64,000 nucleotides of DNA from Procambarus clarkii (Eukaryota > Arthropoda > Malacostraca > Decapoda > Cambaridae), in NCBI RefSeq assembly GCF_040958095.1, contig NC_091214.1:5964087-6028086 (forward strand), written 5' to 3'. The translations under genes were made by a program, and so were the position numbers. Below, piece by piece: positions 11,961 through 24,853 of this stretch. Each line of letters begins with the position of its first letter. The stretch's first letter is position 1. A model generated the notes under the pieces. That model was not told the DNA's origin. It did not search any database and saw nothing but the letters and a program-made list of their open reading frames with translations.

Positions 11961-12914
11961 TGTGGGAACCGACCTGTGAGATTTATATTTATTTGATTTA
12001 TATGAATTTATATTTACGTTAATTTATATACTTCGATAGCAATTTGTATGATGATAAGTGGACTGTATTTCTGCAATAATCTCATAATCTCACAAATCGA
12101 TCCTCTACACATTAGGGGGGTTTATATTAAATTTATATATATGCAGCCAATTAAACTACAGTATTAACTACACATTGAAGAGGTTCCTTATCTTATTGTA
12201 CAGCAGGCCTTAGTCCACCAGGTATAACCAGGATGTAGACACCAAATTTTCCCTCGTGTGAGGTAGCTTCCATCACCCAGTAACTGGTACACAAAGCATG
12301 CTTCCTCGTCTTGACCTGTCAAAAGGGCGCTAGCTGTAAAGCCAGAATCCTAATATATGACAGCTATATCAGAGAAAACACTGTACAAGGAACCATGAAG
12401 ACCTGGCTTAATTACCTTTAGTATGAGGCGATCTCGTGATCTAACCGGCCCACCCTATCTAATGACATTAATGGCCACAAATGATAGATAAATGGGTTTC
12501 GGTAGAACACTTAACTTGTATTTGTTGACAGCGTGTTGATGATGGTACACCTTTGGTCTAGTACAATAACAATGGCAATGGCTGACCACTCCCTCACCAC
12601 TGACGCTACTGGCCTACATTGTCCAGATGACAGTAAGTGATAGAAGGGTCACATTTACTCTATTTTAATTCTGATAATTAAGTTAATTTATATGAGATGT
12701 TTTTATGATGGTAAAGTCCAAAGACTAATGTATTTAAGAATAATTCCCACCATAATAGGTGGTGAATTTATAATAGTACGTGGTAATGATATTCCGTTTT
12801 CTATAGACGGTAATTCCACTACAAGTTACATTTTCTATGGATTAACTTGTTTATACAATACAGCAATATTATCTGTCTGTATGATATTATTAAATGGTGT
12901 CGGATTTTCCAACA
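11961..12914 (-). repeat. 3' LTR of the BEL/Pao element
   Basis: Nearly identical to 16538-17483. Plus-strand ends are TGTGGGAACCG and TTCCAACA. It carries an extra 8-9 bp relative to the other LTR, in the CTCATAAT area near 12090. Confidence 0.88.
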
Positions 12915-13612
12915 TAATTCCCCAGGGGCTGCTCACGGGTCGAAGTCCTATTTAGAACAGACGAACACCGATACTCCTCCTTCGAATTATTAGATTAATT
13001 TGATGTTAGTAGTTAGTAATCACACATTTGTGCATCTGTTCGTACAGGACGGATGTCCCGTACTAGAGTTGCAGGGGTTAGAAGTCTAATGCGATTTCAT
13101 TTCCCTGTTAATTCTAGAAAGGCTAAAATTCAAGCCTAATTACATATTATTTAACCCAGAAGACTGAATGTGATCAAGTACTACAATCAAGTATGATTCA
13201 GGGACTGCAGTGAGATCAGTGACATTAGATATAACATGAAGTTTGTTCAGGTAACTGGTCACTGATATATAAACACTGAGGCCCATGGAATACATCTTGA
13301 TTAAATAATAAATGTATCAAATCAGTCATCAGATTTATTGGGTTTTAATTTAGTTAATTGATTCAGAAGATTGAATAGCTCATCATTAAAGTAAAGTATG
13401 GTTCTGAGACTGCAGTGGGTTCAGTGACATTGGTTGCAGTGACTTGTAGCTGTTTAGGCTACTGTTCACTGATTTGCCACTGAGGCCTCATGAACTCATC
13501 TTCAGCTTTAAATGATGATACTAACATTAACCTCTGTTGGTATAGTCAGCTGTAATCTCCTTAGTATAATGCTACTGGAGAAATATAATCAGCTGACAAA
13601 TTTAGATTTCTA
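12915..13612 (-). other. BEL internal non-coding region with a diverged duplication
   Basis: Lies between the protease remnant and the 3' LTR, where RT and integrase should be. Two diverged blocks (about 13150-13310 and 13370-13510) share CAGAAGA, GACTGCAGTG, CAGTGACATT and CACTGAGGCC segments. No coding signal. Confidence 0.6.
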
Positions 13613-15589
13613 CTAGTATTGTTTATCTGCAGGCATAGGTCTCCTCAGGCTTGATACTGGGCCTGAGAGTAATTTACCTCCTGCAGAGTTTAACATGGTT
13701 ATGCCCTGATATTTAGTAGGGCTACCGATGAATCGATGGCAATAGTCTGTCCCTACAAGGAGACCGAAGTCGGTGAGGTGATCAGACTTAATATTATCTG
13801 CCAATTTTATTCCTCTATTTCTCAGGAATTTGGCTGTTGCTCTCAGACCTTGAACTTGTAGGTCTACTGGTATTTTGTCCACCACAATGGCTTGTACTCG
13901 ACAGACGTACCTGCCTAAACGTACTTATGGTTGTTCCACCTGGTAGACTTGAGGTCCTGCATCTGTTACAAACCCTGAGATATTGAATGACATCTGGGCT
14001 ACAGGCCTTAATTGTAGTTCATCTGCCAACTTTTTAGTGACATATGTTCTCTGGGACCCTTGGTCAAACAACCCACGGGTATGGACCTTGGCCCTCTTAT
14101 TCTGGATGGTAATTTGGGCAGTAGGCAAAGTCGTATTACCTTTAGACTTTGCCGATTGGACACTCTTTGTTTGTTGCACCTTGCAGTACTGTACTGTGGT
14201 GGGAATGCTATCTTCCACCTTGGGGTTTGGAGACGTTGTTTTGGTGTCTCTGCACAATGCTGCATGGTGCTGACCTTTGTTACACCTATTACAGGTGTGT
14301 AATTGGGTCTCACAGTCCTTGATATTATGTTTCCTGAGGCACCTCGTGCAATGTTGCAAATCTTTGAGTCGCTCAACACGGGCGTCACTATCAGGAAAAT
14401 TAGAGCAGTGGTACATTGAATGTTTCTCATCGCAGAACAAACATGTTCCATAGCTTCCAGTACCCTTTGGTGTCACGGTCTTGGGTGACACAGTAACTAT
14501 AGGCTTGGAGGGTCCCACTGCATATACGCCCACACTGCTACTGTTCCACTTTGGTGTTGAATTATATTGTCTAGATTGATTTGGAGTACCTTTGGTACTC
14601 TGTGGTTTACTATTATTGGTTTCTGAGGGTTTACTTGGTGGTTTTAATTTGTCATTTGTTCGTAATTGATGAACTACTGACTTTAAACCCTCAGATATTT
14701 CACTCATGGATAAGATACTTTTATTGTAATGAGCACTCATTTGTCTCAATATGTCCCTAGGTATTTTCTCCTGGACAATTATTTTCAAGACCCACTCAGC
14801 CCCGTTTGTATCTGCTGTCAGGCTGAGGGCATTGATCAATGATTCTACCTCCAGCTTGAAGACTTGGAGTGAATCAGCTGAAGCCTCCGGTGGGGGTAAA
14901 TGCAACCACTCATGAACTAAATGTGATGTTCTTACTTCTGGATCAGCATAATTATCCTTGAGGAGTTTTACTGCCAGATCATAGCCGTCATTAGTTAATC
15001 TCAGATGGGATACTACTGTTTTAGCCTCACCTGATAATTGGCCTTGCAAATAAGAGAATTTACTACTCTTTGGTAAAGATTGTTTTGAGTCCACAAGGTC
15101 AACGAATTTGTTCCAAAATTCGTCCCAATCTTCCTCATCTTTTCCTGAGAAAGTGGGTAAATTAATTGGAGGGAGTCGAGCTTCTGCTTGACTCGTATTA
15201 GATGCAACTGTTATTGTTGTTGCTGTTGCCTTGTTCTGGGCAATTAATTTGACATAAGGCTGTAACGTGGCCTGAGTGTGATCTTCATAATTCGCTAGAT
15301 CAACCATAATGTCGTCTATTTCTGTTTCTGATAAATTGGTGTTGGCAAGTTCAGCCACACATATGTTGCTATTTGACATTTGATTTGCTCAAATTTACCT
15401 GCAGCTGCTTGATAATAGCTTTCCAGGTCAGCATAATCAACTTGAGATTGTTGTGACAAATCTTCACATTTCTTGATCTGTCTTGTTAAGTGGCCTGTAA
15501 GACCTGCAAGGGTTCTTTTCATTCTCCCTGCATTATCCATACTGGCTAGTTGGTGAAGCCTTGTGGGACTTGTACTTGGGCTGCTCATA
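13613..15589 (-). pseudogene. BEL/Pao gag and aspartic protease
   Basis: Starts at MSSPSTSPTRLHQL, shifts frame near 15380, then continues as SNICVAELANTNLSETEIDD. The gag core LPPINLPTFSGKDEEDWDEF is the DUF1759-like block of BEL gag. Zinc-binding clusters follow (CLFCDEKHSMYHC, CTRCLRKHNIKDC, CNRCNKGQHHAALC). The protease begins RGLFDQGSQRTYV and continues after an in-frame TAA near 13928 into VDKIPVDLQVQGL and LLVGTDYCHRFI. RT and integrase are absent. The protein is clearly related to the plus-strand BEL fragment at 31948-34463. Confidence 0.88.
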
Positions 15590-16514
15590 ATACTGAACAA
15601 GCTCTAATGGTAGCCTAGGGTAAAATTCTGCACTCACTAGGCAATAATCCTACCTCTACTAGAGGTTAGCACTTAAAATTAATACACATTATATATATAC
15701 AATCATACACACTAATGATTTGAGTGATAAACCAGTGTCACTGGAAGTACCTTTAGGTTAGCTCTTCTATATCACCCTAGGATGGAATAGACACTAATTA
15801 ATCACTCAAAGGTGTAATGATCTTAAGTAAATTATTATATATACAGCTCAACTCGAGTTGATAAAAATTACACCCAAAATAGGGTCTGGACCATTCATTA
15901 ATGGATTAATGGTGTTATGTTGTTTAATATAGTACAACTGACTATGGTAATAATGGGACTAGGATGAACAATAATAGTTCAACTAGTCAATGGTAATATC
16001 CTACCCTGTTGTGGGTTGGCAATTAGTAAATATTATACTGTGATCACTAGTGCAATATATTAAATAATTCTCTGTTGGAGAAATAATATACACAATTATT
16101 GATAATAGCCTCTTAATTAGCCTTTATGAATCTTCTAATAATATCTAGAAGTATTAAATATTATTAGTGACCTCGCGAAATAAACTCCACAAAATTCGTA
16201 GATAATCTCTCGCGAAATTTAACACCACGAAATCCGTGAACAATCTCGCAACACAGCCACTAATTTGGCTGGCTTCAATATTAGCGCTGTCATTTCACAG
16301 AATAACACGCCACCAAATCTGTGGGTGTGCATGAAACCGCTGATGAGGCTGATCTGAACCGAGCGGGGTTCGTGAACTCGCTCGAGGCAACGCCGCCATC
16401 TTTGACTGCTGGCTTTGTATAAATCACACTGCACTAGTATATTTAATGAATCCACTGGTTAACTGGTTCATCCGGTACTAAGATGACCAAATGTGGGTTT
16501 AAAGGACCAAATAA
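15590..16514 (-). other. BEL leader
   Basis: AT-rich region between PBS and gag. No gene or structure recognised. Confidence 0.5.
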
Positions 16515-16532
16515 TCCGGTTCCGAAGGTCCA
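16515..16532 (-). other. BEL primer binding site
   Basis: Minus strand TGGACCTTCGGAACCGGA, a few bases inside the LTR end. It resembles the plus-strand TGGTCCTTCGAACCAGAT at 24242, supporting both as BEL PBS. I have not assigned the tRNA. Confidence 0.6.
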
Positions 16533-16537
16533 AATAT

Positions 16538-17483
16538 TGTGGGAACCGACCTGTGAGATTTATATTTATTTAATTTATATGAATTTATATTTACGTTAAT
16601 TTATATACTTCGATAGCAATTTGTATGATGATAAGTGGACTGTATTTCTGCAATAATCTCACAAATCAATCCTCTACACATTAGGGGGGTTTATATTAAA
16701 TTTATATATATGCAGCCAATTAAACTACAGTATTAACTACACATTGAAGAGGTTCCTTATCTTATTGTACAGCAGGCCTTAGTCCACCAGGTATAACCAG
16801 GATGTAGACACCAAATTTTCCCTCGTGTGAGGTAGCTTCCATCACCCAGTAACTGGTACACAAAGCATGCTTCCTCGTCTTGACCTGTCAAAAGGGCGCT
16901 AGCTGTAAAGCCAGAATCCTAATATATGACAGCTATATCAGAGAAAACACTGTACAAGGAACCATGAAGACCTGGCTTAATTACCTTTAGTATGAGGCGA
17001 TCTCGTGATCTAACCGGCCCACCCTATCTAATGACATTAATGGCCACAAATGATAGATAAATGGGTTTCGGTAGAACACTTAACTTGTATTTGTTGACAG
17101 CGTGTTGATGATGGTACACCTTTGGTCTAGTACAATAACAATGGCAATGGCTGACCACTCCCTCACCACTGACGCTACTGGCCTACATTGTCCAGATGAC
17201 AGTAAGTGATAGAAGGGTCACATTTACTCTATTTTAATTCTGATAATTAAGTTAATTTATATGAGATGTTTTTATGATGGTAAAGTCCAAAGACTAATGT
17301 ATTTAAGAATAATTCCCACCATAATAGGTGGTGAATTTATAATAGTATGTGGTAATGATATTCCGTTTTCTATAGACGGTAATTCCACTACAAGTTACAT
17401 TTTCTATGGATTAACTTGTTTATACAATACAGCAATATTATCTGTCTGTATGATATTATTAAATGGTGTCGGATTTTCCGACA
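16538..17483 (-). repeat. 5' LTR of the BEL/Pao element
   Basis: About 946 bp, pair of 11961-12914, followed by the AGTGT target duplication. Confidence 0.88.
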
Positions 17484-17529
17484 AGTGTTCAGAGAAGACC
17501 TTGTGGATTCTCACTGAATACTTTAATCT

Positions 17530-19807
17530 TTTCCTCTCCTACCACCTCTATTATTTTTTTTAATGTTTTTTTTATTTGATTTTATTGCAATGCTACAGTT
17601 TACAGAAAAGACACACTTATATAACAATATAACAATCAGTGTTCGAAGACTTCGTCCAGCTCTTCAGGGGTCGGGTGTGTACCCAAGATACAGCACGCAT
17701 TTCCCCTCTGAACTGCGACACTCAGGCGCTGGAACATGGAATTGGCCGCTCTTGGGTCTCTAGTTTTCCCAATGAGTTCCTCGCCCACCTCCTTCAGGAA
17801 CTTAAGAGCACCTTTACCCCAGGCGCCCAGAGTCTCAGAGCCTATTGGCACGAACCTGTAACAACGTTCTAGGTCCCTGTACTTGTTGGTTTTCTGGGTC
17901 TCCCTGAAGGTGGCCGCCCCGCCTCCCTCAGCTGTGTTGTAAAGTAGATAGGTATTAGCCAATGTAGATGCACAGGTGTAATCCCATACGACCTGTTTAC
18001 CCTCCCTCCATGGCTGCAGGGTGACTCCATCTGGGCGTTTTTGGCTGTTGTCAGGTCTGCACAACTGGGGTTCCCTTTGTGTTGGACACCCAGCTGTAGC
18101 CATGCTTCTCTTGATGATGTCATTGACTGCTTCATGTCTGGCAATTTTTCCCTGTGTCTTACGACAGATGAGACCTTGGCTGCTGTATTGGTCTACCCGT
18201 GCATGGCCTCAAATACACCGGTGTTCGGTGGAGATAGGGGCGGCAAGGCGCAGGGCAACACCAATACTTTGTGCCTGATGGTCCAGGCGGGTGCCCAAAG
18301 CAGAATTAGGGACTGCCAACAGGAAGTCCCCAGCATGGGGGGGCTTGCACAGCTAGGAGACGCGCTCTGTCCTTCTGAGAGGCTGCCTCCAGCAATGCTT
18401 TGGCGATGTTCTCCACTATGGGGCTATCCCATTTGGCCTGTTTATCGCCGTTTGGAAAAGTTGGTCGAGTGTGTGAATTGGCAAGAGTGTCCCACTGACC
18501 CGCTCCTTCCACAAATTTGGGATCACGAATCCCAATGGAATTTTTTAGGTATTCTGGTAGTATTTCATTCACTTACAGCACTGGTCGAGGATAAGAATGC
18601 CGGCAATGCTAACTGTGTCGCCTTGCGAATACCTATACCCCTGAGTCTAACTGGGAGCGTTGCTTGGGTCCACTGGTCATCTTGCAGGGAGAGGTTTAAC
18701 ACTTTCATAGTTATTGTCTTTAGGAGTGAGTCGCATTCCGTTAATTTTTGGCTGTTCATAGGAAGGAGCACACCTGAGGAAATAGGTAAGTCTGGGCAAG
18801 GCCAGGCACCTTGTAAGAAGGTACAAAGCATCGTGAGCATCCAAAGCCCCTATTCGCGCCTCCATCCTCCTCAGGTCTTTAAGCTTTTCTTTGAGGACTA
18901 CCTCAATGGCGTTCGAGCCCAGAGGTGTCCCTAGCAGCACACTGTCGGTGGGAGCGATCACTTGGGCTCCTGGCAATAAGATTCGTACTGCATCTATGAT
19001 TGGTTGGCTGGATGAGATGATTTCACAATTTGATGGATTTAGTGTAAGGCCTAACTCCTCTCCCTTAGATTTCACTAGCTGAAGATCTCCTAGCAGGGTT
19101 TCCTGTGTCCCTGCCAAGGTGCCATCGTCAAGGAACCAGATGTTGAATTCGCTGGACATCCTGCTTGTGACCTCTTTAGCTGCCATGCAGAAAAGAAAAG
19201 GGGCAAGTGGGTCTCCCTGCTGGACACCTTCTGCGGAAACAACTTCATGTTCCCCAAACAACAGTGTCGGTTCCCTACTGTACCCTGCTGAAACGAAGGG
19301 AAGTAGACAAGGAAAGCTGGTTCGAACTGCTTCCAGTACCACATCCCTTTTTACCTGGTTGAAGGGATTTTTAAAGTCTAATTTAATTAATACCTTATTT
19401 TCTGGGAGGTCCTTGATATAGGCTCGTGCTGCATGAGCTGCTGCTTCACAGCCATGGGGGACACCAAAACCTAGTTGATGGAGTCGAAGCATCGTTGCAG
19501 CGTCTATGTTATTTTTTCTGACAGCTGCCCTAGCACCAAGGCGCCGAAGTGTGTTACACACGGCAATGGGTCTGACTCCACCATCGTTCTTCTTAAGGGA
19601 ACAAAGGGATGCTCCGAAGAAGGGTTTAATTGTATCTGGGATCAACCCGGAGAGGCAGTCGTTGACAAACTTCGTGATCTCTAACAGTAGTGTCTTGGCA
19701 ACTTCGCCGAGAACTGGGTTTGTCATCTCCTTCAGGTGCTGAGGTCTTACTCCAGTGTATCCCCCTGCTGAGCCTGGCAGAAATTGTGGGAAATTTTTAC
19801 CCACCAT
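17530..19807 (-). pseudogene. Non-LTR retrotransposon fragment: RT plus restriction-like endonuclease tail
   Basis: Minus strand, 5'-truncated at 19807. RT features: GVRPQHLKEM, VRPIAVCNTLRR, KLDFKNPFNQVKRD, GVQQGDPLAPFLF and FLDDGTLAG (catalytic DD). The C-terminal part has a cysteine/histidine stretch and a RPDGVTLQPW...VWDYTC block, resembling the PD-(D/E)XK endonuclease of R2/NeSL-type elements. There are at least three frame breaks (near 18740, 18565 and 18300). It is unlike families A and C, which use an APE endonuclease. I cannot name the clade. Confidence 0.75.
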
Positions 19808-20519
19808 ATGTAATAATCATCTAAGAAATGTATAATTTCTAAATCATTACTATATCATATCAAAATCATATCTAAATCGTATCAAAATCATATTAGAATC
19901 ATTATAGATTCATTATATAGCTTGATCCTAGATGACAATGACACTATGATCACGTACGCTACAGGGCCCTATTGATGCCTACGTGACTTTGTGCATGATC
20001 TCTCAAGGATCCAGAAGCTTCTAGAAGGATTTGTTAATTAAAAAACTATTGGAACATTTAATCGCTTCCGGTAGAGATTAAAAATCGAATCCTTAATAAG
20101 AATCAGTGGTACTATCAAGTACTACTTATAATCTTTATATCCTATATCTAATTATATTATAATCACATCTTATCTCAATCATAAGTCTAGACTGTAAAAA
20201 TAATCAATCAATATTCATTGAAAGCTCCCTCTCAAGGGAGAGGGAGGGGCATCTTGGGAGCAAGAAGCGCCCAGATACCTCGCAGCACTTCGCGTTTGTT
20301 TACAACTGAGTGAACAGTGATGGATCCTTAGCAAACATTATTTAGCTCAGGACATCTTATCTAATTTTCTTTATCACCAGTGAACACTCTCTAGAACTGG
20401 GGGAGTACCTGGACAATATATCTACAAAGGAATATCCCTAGAACATTTATATCTATAAGTGTAGAGTGGAGCACACACTGACTTGGCTCCACCTTCACCA
20501 CTATCATTCTTCTAGTTTA

Positions 20520-20720
20520 GTTTTTAGTTTAGTTCATTTATTATGCACCCCATACCCATCTTGTGGGCGGTAGTGGAAAGGGTTACAGAGGCACATAATG
20601 GGCTCAGGGACTGAACCCCACAATTCATTTAGCTAAGCAAGTTACAATCTTGATGAGCTAGTTACAAAATTCAATATAAGTCATCACATCAACAATGGGT
20701 TCGAGATCGACCTCAAGTAC
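20520..20720. repeat. Dispersed repeat with TTATGCACCCCATACCC start
   Basis: A block resembling repeats common in decapod genomes: a CACCCCATACCC stretch, a TGTGGGCGGTAGTGG stretch and a GGCTCAGGGACTGAACCCC stretch. This is recalled recognition, not a search. Confidence 0.4.
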
Positions 20721-21061
20721 AGGTTCTAAATTAAGCAACTTATCATTCTTCTGCAACGCAGTTAAAGAAAAATCCAAGTAGCAACGCTACTAGTACATCA
20801 TACAGCAACGCTGTGAAATAAAATAACGTGCCTAAACTCGCGACAAGAGAGTTAATCAGTCTGGCAAACTTGTCAGACAGGCACCCAGCTTCAGATAAGT
20901 ATATTGAAGGTTATTACAGTAGCGTATTAATTGGCCAATTGTATGCTTGTGTGACATTAATATTCTATAAATCTGTCTGTCGGTAATAAAGCGAGGCAAC
21001 GCCTCATATCTCAGTAAGTTTATTAAAATTGTAGTGTAGCTGTGAATCTTATCCAAGCACT

Positions 21062-21165
21062 AGACTTCATGAGTGTCCATTGTGTCAGAAAAGGATTTAA
21101 CTGCAATAAGTAAATGAAACCTCATAAGTGTCCGTGGTGTTGGAAGAGATTCAGTGAAGCTGACT
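21062..21165 (+). pseudogene. C2H2 zinc-finger remnant
   Basis: Two short stretches read HECPLCQKR and KPHKCPWCWKRFSEAD in different frames, matching C-x2-C finger starts with a linker-like KPHKC. Stops and frame breaks surround them and no histidine pairs survive. A decayed piece of a zinc-finger gene is the best reading. Confidence 0.45.
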
Positions 21166-21476
21166 GTACCTTATTCATATAAATTGAATATAAATACATT
21201 ACATATATACTTGAATATATAAATTAAGTTAACAATTGCTTGCTTAGTTATTTTTTAAGTAATCATATAAGTTCATTTAATTGAATAATTTCTAGTACTT
21301 AGGTAACAGTACTTTTAAAGTCATTTATTATACTTTTACAATTTAATTTGTTGTTTATAGTATAAGCATATATTGGCTGTTAATAGTTATGGTGCTAGGC
21401 TAGACTATGTATGTTTAAATCCCTGATTTAAACAGAGCCAGTGTTCAGTCATATAACTGAATTTATCAAATCTTAT

Positions 21477-23986
21477 AATAATAATAATAATAATAATTTT
21501 TATTTAGGTAAAGGTACATACATAAAGAGATTTTACAAAGTTTGTTGGCTTTATAGATAGAGCTAGTACATACAATGCCTAAAGCCACTATTACGCAAAG
21601 CGTTTCGGGCAGGAAAAAACACTAATGACTAAAGCTTAAAACTAATGGGTAAAAAGAAAAAAATGCGTTGAGTACAAATAAAAATAGAGGTAAAAGAGGG
21701 GGGAACATTGTTGAAAAAGCAGCACAAATACAATTACAAATTATTACAGAAAATTACATTCAAACAGCGTTGATTTGAAAAACAAAAAAAAACAAAAAAC
21801 ATACATGGGTTGACAATAGAGGGGTAAGGTAGGTTACAGGGAATTTATTAGGTATAGCTTCGTTTTTAACTTAAACTGGTTGAGAGAGGTACAGTCTTTA
21901 ACATGGTTGGGAAGGTCATTCCACATTCTGGGCCCCTTGATTTGTAGAGCATTTCTGGTTTGATTAAGTCGTACTCTAGGAATATCAAAACTGTATTTAT
22001 TTCTGGTGTGGTGCTCATGGGTTCTGTTACAACCTTCTATGACGCTTTTGAGATCAGGATTGACATTATAGTTTAGCGTTTTATATATGTATAATACACA
22101 TGAGAGAATGTGCAGTGACTTAATGTCTAACATATTCAGAGATTTGAGTAGGGGTACCGAGTGATGTCTGGGGCCAGAATTGGATATTGTCCTAGTAGCA
22201 GCTTTGTGTTGAGTAATTAGAGGACATAAGTGATTTTGGGTAGTAGAGCCCCAAGCACAAATACCATAGTTGAGATATGGATAGATAAGGGAGTAATAGA
22301 GAGTCACCAGGGCAGGGCGTGGTACATAATATCTGATCTTAGAAAGAATGCCCACAGTTTTTGAAACTTTTTTTGATATGTTTAGAATGTGTCCATGGAA
22401 ATTCAGCTTGTGGTCAATGAGAATGCCAAGGAATTTGCCATCTAATTTGTTACAAATTTGGGTATTGTTTATTTTGAGATTTATTTGATTAGAGGATTTA
22501 TTGCCAAACAGAATATAGAAAGTTTTGTCAATGTTAAGGGTGAGTTTGTTGGCAGTTAGCCACAGATGGACTTTATTTAGCTCAGTATTTACTGTGGCAT
22601 TTAGAGCAAGGGGATCAGGACTGGAGTAAATGAAGGTTGTGTCGTCAGCAAATAGAATTGGGAGGCATTTGGAAGGTCATTAATGTAGATGAGAAAGAGG
22701 AGAGGGCCAAGTATGCTGCCCTGGGGAACACCAATGTTGATGGGTAGGGTGGGAGAAATTGTATTATTCACAGAAACACATTGGAGCCTGTCAGTAAGGT
22801 AGGATTTGAGGTATTGTAGGGAGTGTCCTCTGACACCATAATGATGTAATTTAAGAAGAAAGTTTTGGTGGTTGACAGTATCGAAAGCTTTACGCAGGTC
22901 CACAAATAACCCAACAGGGAACTCATTTTTGTCAAGAGCTGTATGAATCGAGTTAAGCATACTAATAAGTGCATCGTTAGTGCTTTTTTTGGGCCTGAAG
23001 CCATATTGGCAAGGGCTAAGTATATTGAGTTTGGCTAGATATGAGTAAAGCTGCTTATAGATTAGTTTTTCAAAAATTTTTGACAAGTTTGGCAGGATTG
23101 ATATAGGTCTGTAGTTGTTAACATCTGTGAGATCACCACATTTGTGGACAGGCGTTACTCTCGCTTTTTTTAGAATATCTGGAAAGGTTTGGAGTTCAAG
23201 TGACTTGTTGAAGAGCAAAGCAATAGCAGAGGCTAAAGATCTGGAGGCTTTTTTGTAGATTAAAGTTTGTATCTCCTCAAGGGCACCAGACTTGGTTTTA
23301 AGGGAAAAGATTATCTCATTGACGTCAGTGGAATTAATAGGCTTTAGGTACAGAGACTGGGGATAGTTCCCTGTAAGATAGTCCTTAATGTCAGTACTGG
23401 AAGATGGAATATCATTAGCAAGGGATGAACCAATGGAAGAGAAGAACCTATTGAACTCAATAGCAGAATCAGAGGCTGAAAGCTGACCATCGTTATTAGA
23501 CAGGAGAGTCGGTTTGTTATTTAAAGACTTCTTTGATCCCAATATTTGTGAAATTGTTCTCCAAGTTTGTTAAATGTTGCTCTTTATTTGGGTAAATTTA
23601 TCTTCGTAGTATTTAGTTTTGGCTCGTCTAATTATCTTAGATAGCAATAATGAGTAATTCTTTGAGAATTCTTTGGAGACAATTCCTAACCTATACTTCT
23701 TCTCAAGGTCATGTTTTTTATTAATAGATTTAAGTATTCCCTTTGTAAGCCAGGGATTGTTAAGCCTTTTGGTTGTGACTTGTTTTGTAAGCATAGGACA
23801 GTGGGTATTATAAAGGCTAAGAGTTTTTTGAAGAAAAGATTGAACTGCTAGGTTGATGTCCTCTATGTTACCTAACTCGGACTCCCAGTTGACATTATCA
23901 GTAGCAGTTATAAAATTGTCTATAGCAGTTTCATTGTGTAGTCTAAAACGTATCTCTCTTGACTCAAGAGGTGGTTTGTTAATGTT
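21477..23986 (-). mobile_element. Non-LTR family A, copy A2
   Basis: Minus strand, (TTA)n tail at 21477-21497, 3' UTR with the conserved motif (about 21596-21613), then the RT and part of the endonuclease-RT spacer; 5'-truncated near 23986. Coding parts: 21834-22355, 22601-23542 and 23570-23794. Confidence 0.87.
21834..23794 (-). pseudogene. Family A pol fragment (A2)
   Basis: RT with NNYRPISILPN, VDLRKAFDTVNH and GVPQGSILGPLLFLIYINDLPN. A 13-bp deletion near 22655 relative to A3 removes the stretch before FADD and shifts the frame. A stop near 23570 and missing 5' sequence also disable it. C-terminal 173 residues (22355-21834) remain open and reach the natural end. Confidence 0.87.
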
Positions 23987-24237
23987 ATCCTTCTATAAAA
24001 TACAAGCTGATGTGAGATCCATGTCTACAGGTGGACTGGAACTTCTATCAACTAATTTATTCACCCCACCTGTCCCTTACAGCCCACAATCTGTCATTAG
24101 GAAAAGAGGAGCTAGGATTTACAACCCTAGCTAGAGATTTTAGTTGAATTAATTTGCAGACAGTAAATTTTTAATTTAGTTCAGTACAAGTCCCTGGTAG
24201 TCTCCTCTTATATCAATCCCAGCAGGTTTTCCCCACA
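23987..24237 (+). repeat. Probable BEL LTR end
   Basis: Sequence ending in TTTTCCCCACA at 24237, followed by a TTTT spacer and a PBS-like TGGTCCTTCG. Probably the 3' end of a BEL 5' LTR whose start is lost behind A2. Confidence 0.45.
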
Positions 24238-24241
24238 TTTT

Positions 24242-24259
24242 TGGTCCTTCGAACCAGAT
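24242..24259 (+). other. BEL-type primer binding site
   Basis: TGGTCCTTCGAACCAGAT just after a CCCACA LTR-like end. It resembles the PBS at 16515-16532. Confidence 0.5.
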
Positions 24260-24355
24260 ATTTCAATGCCAAAAGCATAAGAAACTTCTTGATTTTGCAT
24301 TGGAATAATTTTTACATATTCTAGCAGATAATTTAAGTAGGTAATTTCAATCAGA

Positions 24356-24780
24356 ATTGATAAATGATAAAGATACATTACAAGAGAAAAATGAGATGAG
24401 AGAGATAAGTAAGTATATTAAAGCACATTGTTATATTAAAGCTCTGATTGATTACATTGACAGCTTGATTAGCAATTTAAATAAGGTTAATAGACACCAT
24501 ACAGCAGATTGACAGCACATATAAGACAGCAATGATCACAATGGTAAAGATGTTCAGATTGGGTACATAAAGATTGGGAGACTGGGTAGCAAAAGATACA
24601 GATAAACAAGATTTATAAACACCATACAACAGATTGGCAGCACATATAAGAAAACAGCAATGATCACAATGGTAAAGATGTTCAAATTGGGAACATAAAG
24701 GTTGGGAGATTGGGTAGCAATTGATACAGTTGATATTGATAGCAATTGATACAATTGATATTGTTCTTATACATAGATCT
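24356..24780 (-). repeat. Family C-related 3' UTR fragment with internal duplication
   Basis: Similar to 5870-6170: ATATTAAAGCACAT, ATTGACAGCTTGA, ACCATACAGCAGATTG and AGACAGCAATGA blocks. A segment of about 126 bp is repeated (from 24492 and again from 24618). Confidence 0.6.
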
Positions 24781-24853
24781 CTACCTTACTTAATGCTAAT
24801 TAAGTTACACTGAGAAGTGTGCTAGGTGGAGATAACTGTGGGCCAGTCTTCAA

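Larger units (their letters stand above)
11961..17483 (-). mobile_element. BEL/Pao element with two LTRs, gag and protease only
   Basis: LTRs at 11961-12914 and 16538-17483 flank an internal region on the minus strand. AGTGT at 11956-11960 and again at 17484-17488 is a 5-bp target duplication. The internal region holds gag and the BEL aspartic protease but no RT, RNase H or integrase, so it is an internally deleted, non-autonomous copy. One frameshift and one nonsense codon are also present. Confidence 0.88.
19808..21476. other. Intergenic, mostly unassigned
   Basis: AT-rich sequence without a credible gene. Contents seen: short direct repeats of ATCAAAATCATAT type near 19855-19915, a dispersed repeat at 20520-20720, and a zinc-finger remnant at 21062-21165. 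Confidence 0.6.

Noticed and set aside
18021..18934. Plus-strand ORFs over the REL-type element
   Set aside because: Antisense to the RT and endonuclease coding strand, with no domain.
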